Origin: Lobosporangium transversale
Taxonomy: Eukaryota > Mortierellomycota > Mortierellomycetes > Mortierellales > Mortierellaceae
NCBI RefSeq assembly: GCF_002105155.1
Contig: NW_019029010.1
Span: 310,001 to 374,000, forward strand
DNA length: 64,000 nt
Direction: 5' to 3'
Positions 25,512 through 39,300 of this stretch are shown in pieces (the first letter of the stretch is position 1; each line of letters starts with the position of its first letter). The translations under genes and the position numbers were made by a program. The notes under the pieces were generated by a model, which worked only from the letters and a program-made list of their open reading frames with translations, was not told the origin of the DNA and searched no databases.

Positions 25512-25696
25512 TGTTTCTGGAATTGAGGTTTACTGTCCTTCTGGCTCTGAATGTATGAATGGTTGTAAGAAATAAGAAGGCATGCAGGGCTCGCAGTCAC
25601 AGCATTCAATTTGTATTTCACAAATCTGGGCTGTCCCTCTTTTTCACCCTTTCATCATTGACCGATTACTTTCAATAATCAGGGAAAACTGTCGGC
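25512..25696. promoter_or_regulatory. compact divergent promoter between VPS34 and kinesin-14
   Basis: Only 185 bases separate the two start codons, so the genes very likely share a bidirectional promoter with short leaders. No clear TATA box on either side was recognised. Confidence 0.5.
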
Positions 25697-26949
25697 ATGG
25701 AGCAGCTTAACCGTTCAGTAAGTGTACTGATTTACACTTGAGTAAACATATTACATGAGCCATGTATATGTCGGCAATCGCTCATTTAATCTTCCCCTGG
25801 GATTCTGACCATCTATTGACGCGTTGTGTATTATAGATTTCCAGGCTCAAGCCACCTATGAAGATTACTTCATCCTCAACCTCGTCTTCAACTATTGCCA
25901 CAGCTTTGGCAGTGGCAGCTGCTCTTGATGGAAATGAGAACTCTGTTGCGACAGCAAATCATGGCAATTACAACAGTGCAATAGAGACAATAAATACAAC
26001 AGCTAATGTTCCTGGCAAAATGGTAGCAGGGGTTAAAAGAAAGGCTGAGGATACCACTCTTGAAAAGAGGACAAGGCCCCACCCATCAAACCAACCAAAC
26101 CGCAGTTCAACTTCATCAGTAGTATCTAATACACCAGCTAATACCACAGCTAAACCATCAGTATTGACAAGTGCCAAAGCGGGAGTCGTAAACGCAAGGG
26201 CACCCTTAAAGCGTACTACACAACATGACTCTACAGCGTCCAAACCCACAGTGTTACGACGCTCTGCTACGACGGCCTCAAGAACATCGTTCACGGCCAG
26301 TACAATATCTCACACAACAACCTCAAAGACTGGAAATGGAGTCTCTCTGAGCACAGCAAGAAATCACCCTCAGTCACGCCTAAAAACTGCAAGTCAGCAA
26401 TCATCTGCCAACCCATCCGATGTACAATCGTTGAATGGGGAATCCGGAACCTCTTCCGAACATACAAATGGTGCTGGTATTTTGAATGCGTTAGCACTAT
26501 CCAAGAAGAAAAAGCGCCCTGCGTGGGATACAAAAGGGCGCTTAGAAGATATGGAGGAATTGACCAGCACGCTGCACCAACTGTTACAAACGTCTACCAA
26601 CAACATGAATGACTTAAACAGCAAGCTTTTATCGAGCGAGAACAAGAGTGAGTTTGATCTTACAATGACAACTTTGACAATCGAATCAAGGACCGATCTT
26701 ATCTTGATAGATTCTCCCCCAAATTTCAGGGTGGGAAATTGACGTACCTTATTGTTCATTTGACTATAATAGTCTCCGAACTCGAGGCGTTTCGCCAAAA
26801 CCTCGAGAGTAAAGTTGCAGTCAAGGAAAATGAGAATAAGGATATTCTGCAAAAGATGAGGCACGTTGAACAGGACTTACAGGCAAGTTAAAAGATTTTA
26901 ATCAACGTGGGGGATAAACTATTGTATGCTTTTGTCATTTATAATTAGT

Positions 26950-26982
<33 letters not shown>

Positions 26983-28794
26983 AATGTGTTTCATATTCTT
27001 TTAGATGACCGCTAAACAGCATGAAAGTGAGATACAGACTTTGAAAGCGCAGCATTCAATTGAAATGGAGCAACTTAGAGCGATGCAAGTTAGACTCAAG
27101 TCAGAAAGCGATAGACTTGAAACGAATTTACGTACCACTAATATGCAATTGGATCAGCAAATTCAAGAGAACTCAAGTTTACGTGCTACTATTTCAACTC
27201 AATCCTCCAACTGCTTGGCGCTTGAGAGTGATAACCGTGCTCTCAAGATGAAAATCGAGGTAATATTGATAAGTGTAATTTAAACTCGGAATATAATCAT
27301 ACAATTACAATATATTAATTGAGCTTTTTCTTTGTACTTACAGCGGACAGAAACTACTCTTGCTCAACGGGAATCTACCATCGAAAAGCTTGAGCGAGAA
27401 TTATCGGAGTCGCAAACGATTGTTCGGGAGTTGGAACAGCGTATCCGACAGGAAGAGACGATCCGACGTCGCCTTCACAACACTATCCTTGAACTTAAAG
27501 GAAATATTCGCGTTTTTTGCAGGGTGCGTCCAGTATCGCCATCGGATAATGCACGTAAAGCTGACACTTCTACTGCACAAATCAAATATCCTGACCAGGA
27601 AGGTCGAGAGATTGAGTTTGCACATTCAACCGGGTCAGCGACTGGGTCGCAAATTGAGAAAGCCTATCCCTTCACGTTCGACAGGGTCTTTAAACCATCT
27701 TCAACACAAGATGATGTGTTTGAAGAAATATCACAACTCGTGCAGTCTGCATTAGATGGTTACCATGTTTGCATCTTCGCCTATGGTCAAACAGGAAGCG
27801 GGAAGACCCACACGATGGAAGGACCACTGAATGCTGATGCAAAGTCGATGGGTATGATTCCTCGATCGGTGTTACAAATTTATGAGCATGCCAAAGCACT
27901 TGAGTCCAAAGGATGGGTATATACAATGGAGGGCCAATATATCGAGATTTACAACGAGACCATTAATGACCTATTGGCAAATGAAGGAACAGACTCTGGC
28001 AAGAAGCACGAAATCCGTCATGGACCTAATGGAATAACTACTATTACAGATGTCACAACCGTTATGCTGACTTCACCAGCAAAGGTTGCTGCACTGCTCA
28101 AGAAAGCTGCTCACAACCGGTCTGTAGGATCGACACAGATGAACGAACGTTCCTCCCGTAGCCACTGGTATGAACACAAACATCAGATGATTTTGGTAGG
28201 CGATTAGCCATAACTTTAATGATACTCATATCCTGCAATATTATCTGTTTTATGATTTGATCAAAACAGTGTGTTTACGCTTAGACTATCAGGAAAAAAT
28301 ACAATCACGGAAGAAGCGAGTATGGGGGTTCTCAATTTGATCGATCTAGCAGGATCAGAGCGCCTATCACAATCAGGGGCTACTGGAGAACGTCTTAAAG
28401 AAACCCAGGCAATTAATAAGAGCTTAAGTTGTCTAGGGGATGTCATCTACGCCATCTCCAACAAAGATCCACATATACCATATCGCAACTCAAAGGTAAA
28501 TGTAAATATATTTTATCTAAAAAAAAAAAAAGTCATCGACTAATGCAGAGCTTTGTCCTATTTCTTTTTTATTTTATTGTTGATCATTTATTTTATTACA
28601 TTTTATTTGGTTTCCTGAAACAGCTTACATATCTACTACAAAACTCGCTTGGAGGAAATAGTAAGACACTAATGTTTGTTAATGTGTCGCCATTAATGAG
28701 TAATTTCAATGAGACCTTGTGCTCATTACGATTTGCCACCAAAGTCAACTCATGCACAATTGGCACAGCCACGAAACGTCAGGTGAAAGCATGA
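25697..28794 (+). CDS. kinesin-14 (C-terminal motor, Kar3/Ncd type)
   Basis: Seven exons: 25697-25717, 25837-26647, 26773-26882, 27005-27259, 27344-28167, 28270-28495 and 28624-28794, giving 805 residues. It is a minus-end-directed microtubule motor for spindle and nuclear movements. Residues 1-260 are a basic, Ser/Thr-rich disordered tail suited to a second microtubule contact. A long coiled coil fills about 265-450. The neck [14 protein letters not shown] at about 448-461 directly precedes the motor, the diagnostic layout of kinesin-14. P-loop GQTGSGKT is at about 547-554, switch I NERSSRSH and switch II DLAGSE follow. The motor ends a few residues before the stop. Exon 1 encodes only seven residues (MEQLNRS). 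Intron 3 (26883-27004) fits GC-AG. Confidence 0.93.
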
Positions 28795-29334
28795 GATTAA
28801 TTTATATCTGTCAAGATAGGATGGGACTATGGGTGTTTGTATCATATAACTATTATTAAAACTTGATCGAGGTGTATGTAATAAGTAAACACATCCACAA
28901 CGTCTAGTGTTGCCCCTACTTTTTTCCCGTCCATCGTTACCATACCCGCTGACGGGAAGATTTTTTGCTGGGAAAGAGGCGAGAATCATTTTTCAAATAA
29001 AGAATCGGCGTCCATAAAATCACAAGGGTTTTGTAATACAGCTATTCAGTCTAGACTTATCTGAAGAATTGACTGACGGCTGCATGAATCTAATACACCT
29101 GTCGTCTTCTTTCTTCTTTGTCTTTGTTTCTTTTGCCGTTGCGCATGTGCCCTCATCCTCACGCACACATTCACAGAAACACTCATCTACCCTTCTTCAT
29201 TACTCTTTTTGTCATCTTTAAACACTATAAACGCCGGCCTGAAATTCTTTGACTGCTCCCTTCCAAAATTAATAGATTAATCCTGCCTTAAGTTTAATTA
29301 TCATATTTGGTGTTTGTACAGCTGTTACCAACCA
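28795..29334. other. intergenic region between kinesin and the disordered-protein gene
   Basis: 540 bases, T/C-rich toward the right end (29100-29220), consistent with a promoter and leader for the downstream gene. No gene seen. Confidence 0.45.
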
Positions 29335-32300
29335 ATGGCTCTGCAGACAGACAGCAGCCAAAGTAACGGCTTTGACAATCCATCTTCCACCGTCACGACT
29401 GTGACTCGCGATCATGATCCTCCTTCTTCGGATGACACACTCTCCTCTCCACCACCAGTTAAACTCAGAGCACAAAACACCTCCACTTCTCATGAAACAA
29501 AAGCACAACCATCAGGCTTCAGCCGTTCTGAGGGTGGTATCCTGACCAGGACTGGCAACCGCAAGTCAAAAACAGGAGTAATATCGGTGACAGCAGCTAA
29601 AAGGAGTCCTAATCACGCGTCTCTAGGGTCCCGTACCTTATTACAGGTCATGAGAATGTCAAATCGTAAACTAAAGAGCCATTATGTCTCGTCACGGTCG
29701 CTTTCAATTCATCGTCAAGTGCTCGTGAAGAATTTCCTATCTCTTTTGTACAACTTGAGTTCACAGGAATGGTCCGACGATAGTGACGAAGAGGATGATT
29801 CTTGGGAAGAGAGCTCGGGTGATCAAGACCAATCTCATTGTTTATCCAGTATGATGCTTGAAGAAGACCACCAGGATAGACGGAAAGAGCAAACTGTTCA
29901 GATGGCTCCTGAAGTAAGCAGTAATGAAGAGATTGAAGATATAAATGATACCGGGAAAAGTGTCAAGCTCAAGGAAACCGGGTTGAGACCATGGAGCAGT
30001 GAGGATAAACAAGCCGAGGACAGCGCAAACTCAGCGGTATGGAAGGTTGCCTTTACATTAGGATTGACTCAACAGGTAAAAGAAAAAAAAAGAAGTCTTT
30101 TAACATATTCAATTCAATATGGGTGCTTTAAAGAAGTAGTAAAGAGTACTACATCTCATCGGGAGCTATTTATGGTCTATTAAAACCTTAGGGTGTAGAA
30201 AAATCAACGGATACGCCTTTGCCCGAGTCAACAGATCATATACAGCTATCATCCGGCCCCACCGCAACACCAGTATCGTCTCACTCTTTGAGTGTATCTC
30301 GAGCGAAATCCTCGACTACCGTTATACCCCTAACAAAGCCATCGTCACTATCCACAACTCCACCGCCCATTAGAGGACATCCCCGACCGACTCATAAAGG
30401 CAGAGATCAGCAGCCGCGTCCAAGGTCGGCTGAAATACCTCAGTCGCTGCAGACATACCTCTCAAATGTTTTTGACGTAGATTGGACGGTGGCTCTTTCT
30501 GTCTCCGAAGATTCCCTTTTTACACATGCAGGATCTTTGACAGCTAGACCTCGTTCTCTAGTTCTTTCTTCAACTTCACCAGGAGGAAGCTCAGCCCTTG
30601 GTGTCCCTACAATGCCTCCTTCTCCGACCAAAAGAGGATCATCCTTGGCATCTGTTTCATTTAATTCTCCTTCATCCACTTCACTGTCAAAGGCTGATGG
30701 ATCAAATCGTAACGTACGTGCGCCAATTAGAGTAGAAATCCAACTTGCGAGTCAGCACCAGAAGCGCATCAAAACAGCTGTACGGATGGCATCAACTTTA
30801 CCTGAAAAGGATACTGTAAAAGAGCCCACCAATTCGGCAGTAACTTCGAAAGCATCTCTCTCAAAAGAGCCAAACAAAGTCAATCTTAGCCGCAGTGGAA
30901 ATAATAGCAGTGGAAACGGAGGGACGAATATGCCTGCAAAAAATACTCATAGCACGGCAAGAGAGACGCCTTTGAAGCAATCTCCGATCCAAAGTAATAA
31001 CCGAAAATCAACGCTTGCCCCTGGTCGACAATCATCCCTGCAGCATACTGGCAGCCAGCTGCTAAAGACTAGGATTCTTGGAAAATCCAATATTCGAGAA
31101 CTTCAAAATGTCGACCCCAATAATAAGCGCCAAGAGAATAGGATACCTCAAGAGCCCGACAAGACGCAAGGATGCCAGATCAAGACACCAAACAGGACTA
31201 TTACTGCAGCAAGAAAGAAAGCTGATCCCAATGCGCGTAATGATCGGTCAGCTAATCCTATTCATACCCCGAAGGTTCTGTCTTCATTAGCATCTACACC
31301 ATTTTTCTCGCGACGAACTAGTTCCCTATTTATTGCCAATGGAGCTGCTAATGACCAGCCGATTGTTCATCGGAGCAGTAAAGGCCCTACGACGCATGAA
31401 ATGCTGTCAACGCCACCAATAGTAATGAATAACCCATCGCATGGACCTCAAAGTCCATCGAGTACCCATTCTATGACCACTATCAGCAATGCAAATAGTC
31501 AGCGGGCACAAGATGGATCACGTTCATCGTTTCTCAACGGTAGAACCATCAATGGCTCTCCATCATCACCATCGTTATTGCAGTCAAATAAACCCTCCGG
31601 AAAGAAGACAGAGCCGTCCACTAAATCGTCGTCTGGGTCCCCACTTCTTCCGCCATTTTTGTCAAACATTCTATCAAGCCAACAGAACCCTACATCTACA
31701 CCGCTTCAAAAGCCTCAGTTACAGCCACAGCGGCAACAGGCACATGCACGCTCTGCTTCGTCCGCGCTCAGGGCTAGGTCACCATCAATTCACCAGTCTC
31801 GTATTGAAAGTAGCGGAATGGTGAGTGCTAGCCGGAGTAGTGGGATGTTAAAGTTCAGTACCAATGATCTAACTCAGCGAAGTTTGCAATCGCTGACCAC
31901 TCCTCAGCTGCAGCACCGGTCGTCCAGGACAGAATCTCATCCTTATTATAACCATCCACAGAAGCAAAAGCATGAACAAAAACAGCAACAGGAACAGGAG
32001 CAACGCTCCCCCATACTGGCAAAACACACTGGCTATTTTGGGAAACCAGACCATACTTTGGCAATGCAGCTACGCGCGATCCCCGAAAATCATAATGGTT
32101 ATAGTGGTACCAATGGGACTCATGGGAGCATCAATGATTCACACCCTTCAAAACCGACACCAAAAACAAATATGCATGCTTTAGACAGTTATCCTTCAGT
32201 ACTTTGCGATGGCAATATAAGGAATGGAAGGAACAGCCCTAATCACAACCGGCATGAGGCTAGTGGTCATAGTACGAATAATAGTAACCGCTGGTCAAGT

Positions 32301-32348
32301 GTCAAGTCCATGTTAGGGCTTCGAGCTCGTTCGAATGTAGGAAAATGA
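29335..32348 (+). CDS. large disordered Ser/Thr/Pro-rich protein, unknown function
   Basis: Exons 29335-30075 and 30192-32348 give 965 residues. I do not recognise the family. Almost all of it is low complexity, rich in Ser, Thr, Pro, Asn and Arg, with an acidic block (SDDSDEEDDSWEESSGDQD) near residue 150. Two stretches look ordered: a basic amphipathic helix near residues 117-142 (LKSHYVSSRSLSIHRQVLVK, then NFLSLLYNL), and residues about 330-350 (SLQTYLSNVFDVDWTVALSV). Many SP and TP sites suggest phosphorylation by CDK/MAPK. A Gln/Lys/His patch occurs near residue 840. A cytoskeletal, polarity or cell-cycle scaffold would fit, but this is a guess. Confidence 0.75.
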
Positions 32349-32505
32349 TACCAGTTGAGAGGAGAGAGAGAGAAAAAAAACTATAATTTATAATCAGCTC
32401 ATCATCTACATTAAGAAACAGTTTACTTATTTTTATGTAATGTTGAAGGTAAATAGGAATGGTGTATAAAGGTTCTTTTCGTATCTATCATTCCTTTCAT
32501 ATTTT

Positions 32506-32511
32506 AATAAA
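32506..32511 (+). terminator. AATAAA polyadenylation signal
   Basis: AATAAA overlaps a second ATAAA in the 202-base gap between two convergent genes, about 160 bases after the stop codon of the disordered-protein gene. Confidence 0.35.
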
Positions 32512-32550
32512 TAAAGACTACATAGTTTTGTGGAGAGATATTGCACAGTA

Positions 32551-33372
32551 TTAGCAAGTGATGTAGGGCTTGTATCGTATGCTTAGTCGTTTGTCCTCAT
32601 AGTAGCGGTGCCGAAAAGTGTCCAAATCGACGTTGCAGATCAAGTCACTATTTGTAATGTCAAGAAGGGCGCCCATTTGAACGTCCTCGGCCTTATTGTA
32701 GTAACTGAGGACGCCGCTGTTGTCTTTCAGTTTGGAGCGCAAATAATCTGTTTTAACCATAAACAAAGGCCCGTTGCTCCAATAGAAGCCTGCTTGAGTT
32801 TTGCGCATGTTTCCAGCATACTTGCAGTCTGCTGCAGCAAATTCGCTAACTAGATTGTCCAAGATGGTCTTTGAGATGATGGTATCATCGTCTAACTTGA
32901 CAACGACGTCGCTGCGGTCCAAGAGAGTGTTAAAGTCTGATGAGAGTAGCCAATCCTTTGCTTTATGTCCCAAAAAGTCATAATTGTAGTTTTTGTTCAT
33001 TTTGATATTGCAGGAACTGTCGAGATTATCAGCATCACACACTTTGACAGCTTGGTTGAAATGCCAGAGAACGGCTGCGAAGGGACTGACGGTGCAACCA
33101 ATGTACATGAAGATGTCATATTTGACAGAGTTGGAAGGATCCTTTCCTTTTAGGACTCGAATATTTTCGACCTCAAACTCCATTCTATTCCTCCAAGAAA
33201 AATAGTCAGCTTGAAGACGCAAAGTCGATCCCAATAAAAGGCCGACAGTTACTAGCCATATGAGGAACCGTCCTACAAATGCTTTTGGAGGACACGTGAG
33301 CCCCAATCGATGCTTCGGTCCCATTGGGTCCACTGATGTAAAGGAAATAAAAAAAGCGAGGGGCAGATCCAC
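32551..33372 (-). CDS. type II membrane glycosyltransferase, GT31-like
   Basis: Single exon, 273 residues (257 if the second ATG at 33324 is used, which places the hydrophobic segment nearer the N-terminus). A membrane anchor FLIWLVTVGLLLGSTL lies near residues 36-51, as in Golgi type II transferases. The lumenal domain has a DxD-type metal site in DVVVKLDDDTIIS and an acidic EDVQMGALLD motif, the pairing seen in beta-1,3-galactosyl/GlcNAc transferases of GT31. It probably extends protein- or lipid-linked glycans. It is short for GT31. Donor and acceptor sugars cannot be told from sequence. Confidence 0.7.
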   Translation of the reverse strand: MDLPLAFFISFTSVDPMGPKHRLGLTCPPKAFVGRFLIWLVTVGLLLGSTLRLQADYFSWRNRMEFEVENIRVLKGKDPSNSVKYDIFMYIGCTVSPFAAVLWHFNQAVKVCDADNLDSSCNIKMNKNYNYDFLGHKAKDWLLSSDFNTLLDRSDVVVKLDDDTIISKTILDNLVSEFAAADCKYAGNMRKTQAGFYWSNGPLFMVKTDYLRSKLKDNSGVLSYYNKAEDVQMGALLDITNSDLICNVDLDTFRHRYYEDKRLSIRYKPYITC

Positions 33373-34573
33373 TGAGCTAATAAGAATGCGACCTGACCAA
33401 CTGTTTTATTTCATGATCCAGTTAGTGGTTTTGCCCTTAAAAATGAAACACAACCAACAAGAATAAAAATAAAATAAATAGAGGTTGTACAAAGCAATAA
33501 ACCTTTTTTTATTGACTTACTCTTGATTGTTTGAGATGAATTATTTGACGAAAGATGGAAAGAAAAGAGAGTGAGAGAGAGTGAGAGTGAGAGAGAGTAA
33601 GATGAACTTTTTTACATTGTGGAGATGAGAAGCAGATGTGAGATGAGAGGATGCAGTGGAAGTGAAATACTTTGTACTGTACAAACAGTCCTAAACGTGG
33701 CTAACGGTTTTTTAGTGTTTGCTTGGTCATTTTCGCCCTCCCCTTCAAATTTGATTTAACATGGTATAGTAACTACCAGGTCAAATCGATGAAAAGTAAA
33801 CATCCGATAGCCAATCCCATGAGCATCGTTTAATAAAATGACGAATGTAGTATAAAAGGCCTCTGCGCAAAGGCCATTACCGCTGAGACAGATCTTGCTA
33901 CATATCCTCTTAATGCAATTTGGATACCAAAGACAGGTGGAAAAAAAAAAAAATTAAACAAAAAAAGTAAATTCAGATAGACATAGACTATTATTCAAAG
34001 GGTTATTGAATGATGTTGGTTGATCGTATATCAAGAGAAGATTCTCACCATGGACTAGCAAGACTGAATAAAAGCGACATCTAAATTGGACGATGTAGCC
34101 GTTGTAAAGCGAGGAAAGTCTGCATTCCTAGGTCCATTATTGAACCTGAATTTGTTCTTGGCATCTAAAACATGGTAAAAGTTGAAGGCTTTTGAGCAGC
34201 CGCACAGCTGTTGACAATAGCAGTGATAGACGTTTATAGGTATGAAGATAAACTCTTGACGGCTTGAAGGGGGAAGTGCTTGTAGCCGGTAGCATCGACA
34301 ATAATGACATTGATGGAGGAGCAGTCGATAAAAAAAACATGCTGGCTCCAACAAAGAGTTATAAGACCGAGGAGCAGTCGGTAGTTAAAGATAAGTTACA
34401 TAGCACATCTACATGTGATTTATTGTATAGTACCATTTACTTTATTTCAACACCCATGCAACATTAAGAAGCACTTTAGAGCTCAAGAATTAAGGCAAGT
34501 ATAGGCGTCATATGAGGTCAGTGATGAAAAGGATATGGACATACTTGTAAAACTCAAGGCAGTCATGTCTTTC
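33373..34573. other. intergenic region, no gene recognised
   Basis: 1.2 kb with a GA-rich purine repeat at 33560-33600, a TATAAAAGG word near 33851 without a recognisable gene downstream, and an A run near 33941. I looked for a small RNA gene after the TATA-like word and could not support one. Confidence 0.45.
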
Positions 34574-35295
34574 TTAAAGACCAAACTCGACTTCAATTGT
34601 CTTGCGACCAGAAATGACAAGATTGGTTAAGACGCCCGCCAGAACTAATGAGGGAATAGGCTTTTGCTGGCGAAGGGTTCGTCTCATGTTCAAAAACATG
34701 TATGTTAGACACCATGCTAGTCAATCCAAGGGAGATGACGTACAATTAGAAGAGGGATTTTAACGACGATGTTGGCAGAGAGGCAAATCAACTTAAGCTT
34801 GTACCTGTGGTTGTTCCAGATCCATTTTCAGGGTCTTTCATATACTTCATATACCTGTATATAAAAAAAAAAGAAAAAGAAAAAGCAAAAAGAAAAAGCA
34901 AAAAGAAAAAGGTAAAAAGATTAATTCAAGCCGATCTATGGTATGAGAACTACACATGCAGAAAAAAAAACTTACCCGGATCCGGCCCATATCGCTGAGA
35001 AGCCCATCATAACACCAAAATGAGGTAGACCTGAGCCTGCTCGTGCTGCTACTGGAGCAGCAGCTGCGCCTAGGAAGATTCAGATTTGTAATATGGAAAA
35101 AAAGGATTGTTTAGATATTGAATCAAGTCCAAGTTATTAGGAAGCTGTGCAGTAGGCAAGTGAAAAGTGTAGTCCCTTACAAATAGCAGACAGAGTCCAC
35201 TCTGGGTATGGTTGGGCTGCAATACGATACAGGGCCGATTGGCGGTATGCCACGACCGAAGCAGAAGGCCCCTCCGATGCCTGCGCGGATGCCAT
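34574..35295 (-). CDS. small mitochondrial membrane protein, Aim19-like
   Basis: Four exons, 35295-35181, 35069-34976, 34854-34805 and 34716-34574, join in phase to give 133 residues. The third exon is only 50 bases. Residues 1-40 are Ala/Ser-rich. The core has glycine-rich hydrophobic segments (HFGVMMGFSAIWAGSGY, then DPENGSGTTTGAW and LTYMFLNMRRTLRQQKPIPS), then VLAGVLTNLVISGRKTIEV. The DPENGxGxxTAW-like signature and the layout of three or four short membrane segments recall Aim19, a mitochondrial inheritance protein of unknown mechanism. The match is from memory of the family pattern and is tentative. Intron 2 (34855-34975) carries an AAAAAG(C) microsatellite. Confidence 0.65.
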
Positions 35296-36395
35296 GGTGA
35301 AATGAAGACCAATTCATTACAGCTCATTCGGGTAATCTCTATTGAGGTGGCTTTTTCTTTTTTTTTTTTTTTTTGCGCCACCAAATAATGCGATGTGGTG
35401 ACACAAAGGAGAACTTGGTGCTGGTCTTGCCACTAAACCCTCAAAAAACCCCTTCGGTTCCACAGGATCGTTAGACACCCAAGTATGTATTTTAAGCCTA
35501 CCCTGTGCCTGTCGGGCCAGCCATCTTTAACCCAGTCTTTTTTTATTTTCTTTTTCTTTTTGATTAGTTATTGATTGTTAGGATCGCCTTCGAAGCTTCA
35601 AACAATATGTTACCTCTTTTATTGTGCTCCTCAAGGAACAGCAGTGTAGATTCTAGGCATACTTCCACGTACCTCTCCATGTAGGACGGTATCCTTCAGC
35701 ATCTATGTTTTTATCCTAACCGCTATCATGATAACGTAAATAAAAACCTACTAAAAACGCCTCGAGTATCAGGCAGATTCCATTGAGATTTTTTGAAGCA
35801 ATTGGATCCCCTTCATCGCTTTAGCTGCTGTATGTACTCGAGAATGAGTTGAATATGAGTATAGTGGAGCAAGGTCTGCAGCCAGCTCCTGAAATGACAG
35901 GTGTAGGTAAATTAACTGCCTCTATTCTATGATCCTATTAGCTTACCCAAAATCAAATCGAACCACTGGTACATTGGACCATATCTTACGGTTGGCTTTG
36001 TGTAAAAATCAACTCAAATAGTACTTATTTCCATAGGTCCAAAACATGATAGGGCGGCTAGAAGGATAGCTTCCTGTATGCTACTATATACGATGTGTGA
36101 GGAGCGCCAATAGGTTTGGGCTCAGATGTAAGGATGTGCTGTATAGGGCTATTACAACTAATCAAATTATCAGCATCGATTACTCTCAAGGAGAAAGGAA
36201 TAAACCCCAGTTGGTCTATCCTGGGATGGCCTGGTCAAGGCATCTCTTCAGAAGCTAGACAATAATGACAATGGTGCTGAGAGTACAGCTTGTTAAATAT
36301 CTCGTTCATTGTTTTGTCGTCTGAGGCGGAAAACACTAGCCAAATCTATTTAATACAATTTTCCGTATTCCGGAATATCAGCAGTGATTCCAACT
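35296..36395. other. intergenic region, no gene recognised
   Basis: 1.1 kb between the Aim19-like start and the 3' end of kexin A. A T run lies near 35359-35374. No coding stretch with support. Confidence 0.5.
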
Positions 36396-39300
36396 CTAAT
36401 TGTACTTGATGAAGTATCCGGCAACCAGTATTGCGAGCCCAATAATGCTACAGAAGAAGTAGAAAGCCCTACTCTTATTGGTAGCAACTTTACTCTCTGG
36501 TTGTACCGCATCGATTTGGTTCAGATGAATACCATTAACTACTAGGTTTTTTAAACCATTCTCATGATGCAGCTGCCACCCCTGTTTATACTTCAAGCCA
36601 CTGCTGTCATTGGAATCGGATGGATTAATATCGGCAACTAAAGTATAATTATTGTCTGCAGTTGTGTCCATTGCACCAGTGGTCCTTGTGCTCTCATCGA
36701 AGCCTATCATGCCATCCTCAGTATCTGGTCCCATATCCACCTCTGGCTTTTCAAGAGTCACTGGTGTTTCGGCCAATACATGTTTTAATGGCATCTCCAC
36801 CTCTTCACCATCGTCCATATTCTCGAGGCGCTCGCCCCATAACTTGATTCTCCAGTCAATTAGCTTTCCTTTAAAGTCTGAATTGTTTTGGTCACGAACT
36901 ACCAGGCTCCAGTTTCCGACAGGGTCCTCTCCCCTTTGTAAATGAAATTAATAAATGAATGAAAATAGGCTTTAGAGGTTGACCATTATAAGCATTTAAC
37001 ATTAAACATCCGTTCGAATTTTATACCAATGCTTCACTGTCATGAATGTCCAGTTGGCAAATCCCGTAGTTGCGTTATCAAACTGCCGCCTTGTGCCTAG
37101 CCTTGATTCGATTTGATGAGGGCTTGTCAAGGTCACCTCTACGTCGCCCCGTCGCCCATGCTCGATATTCACGGTGACTGTGACATGCTCCAACATCCCC
37201 AACTGAGCCCCTTTAGCTTTCAACTCTGCTTTTGAGACCTTGATCATGGAGGAAATCCCTTTACCGTCTTGTGGTATCGGTTTTTGGACAATAACAGTAG
37301 GAGGATAAAAGAATGTCTGCGGCCGAAGGCTTTGAAAGGCTTTGGCGGCCTCCACGAGCTTATACGCGTCTAGAGAACCGTAACCAAATTTGTGGTTGAA
37401 GAGTCGTCCTGCATGAGTCTTTTCCCAATCGGGATCGGAAACAGAGACTGGTGTTGCTGTGTCCATGAGCAGGTACTGAACATCGCGCCAGCTGAGGTCT
37501 GGGCGCATAGACAGCACAAGAGCGATCATGCCTGCAGCAATGGGTGCGGCTGCACTGGTACCGCCATGATGCTCAAAGCAACGCCGTTTACCTACATCGC
37601 AAGTATACTACAAAGTAGAAAGAAGGGAAAAGAAGCTACTCAAAACACATCCACATCCATGCTGAATTTTACAAAGACACATACACAAACAAAAAAAAAA
37701 AAAAAAGAAAAAAAAGGATCATACAATGGCTTTTCCAGCTCCATTGCTGTAGGTCACTGCCAACTGTGCCGAACAGGGCTCTGAATAATAAGGGTATCCT
37801 TGTGTATGATCAATGGCTCCAATGCTTACTGTATACAGGCTGTTGGCATACCCGTCAAAGTTACAATTGTCATCCTGGCTGGCTCCATTACCCGTCGCAA
37901 AGACATAAATACTACCAAGCCCTCCACGGCCATTTTTGATTCCGTTAACAATTGCGTCATACACGACACCTCTAGGTGCATCCATACTTCGTCCATCATC
38001 GGGCGGCCCCCAGCTACAAGAGTACACATGATTTTGCTGGAACTGGTAGTTGAGCGCTGCTGCTTCTTCTGCATCGGTAATTTGGCCAGAGAGGATACGG
38101 ATTCCTGCAACTTTGGCTCCAAATGCGACACCAACGCCGCATAGGTCGTTCTTTGCAGCTGCGATTTCACCAGCGCAACGCGTGCCATGATTATCATCAA
38201 CTAGGCGAGGCTTTGGCAGGGCGGTATGATCATTAAAATCCCAAGATCCTTCCTTGAACTTTTATTTTGGAGCCCGAAAGAGAAATACAAGAAGTTAGTC
38301 GTGAAACTTTGTCAGGAACATGCTTTTTCCCGTCATAATACATAGTACTTTCATTCTTTTTGTCTTACAAAGTTTGGTGCAAGATCTTCACTATCCATAT
38401 CAAGGCCATCATCAATAATCGCTACGTTCACTCCAGTGCCATTGATCCCTACCCTTAGTGCCGTAGTTAGTTGGTTATGTTCAACGCCAGAAACTTGTTA
38501 ATACCATAATATCTACAGGCTGAACAGCTCCTACCTTGCTCCCATACTCCAGTAACATTGATATCGTGTCTACTCTCAGCATTATACTGTTATTTAAAAT
38601 CAAAACCCTCATGAATAATCAGCAACGTGTCAAAATGGCATTTTACTATATGTTGTCTTCTAAAAACTCACCAGGTGCCATTGGTAGCGGAATCCTGGAT
38701 CCCTCAATTCAAATGCTTGCTTTAATTCATCCTCAGATAGCCCTTGAGCCCCTTTCCCACCCTCATCAAGGCTCTCAGATCTTCCGTTCCCATCTTCTCC
38801 TAGCTTCTCGCCCCCTCCACTATAATGATTCCGCTCCTGTTCCTGTTTCCAATATCTCTCGCTTTCTTCTCCTTTCCTTTCTCTCTGTTCACCGTGTTCT
38901 TCGGCATTTCTATTCTTTTCTTGCACTAGCGGTAGAGGCGCGCGCTTTTTGGCACGATACCGCAGCTCCTGTTTATAGATTTCCTTCATTATACGGACGA
39001 CACTAGCATGATCCCTTTCTTGATAGCGACGTCGCTGATATCTTCCACCCTGGCTCAAACTTTGGTTTTGCAAGGATAATTGAACAGAGAATTGTTGCTT
39101 TAAGCGATGAAACCGCTCTATTACAGGGTCTTGTATCAACCTTGATATCGAAACATTTTTATCTGATTCCTCGCCTGTCTCTACTTTACCCTCGGCCGAG
39201 TTATCTAAGGCCGAAGCAAATGACCTTTTGGAATGGTAGTTCTGGTGACTATCTTGTCTCTTCTTCATGTTATTAGCTTGAGGGACCGAGGAAGCAGTAG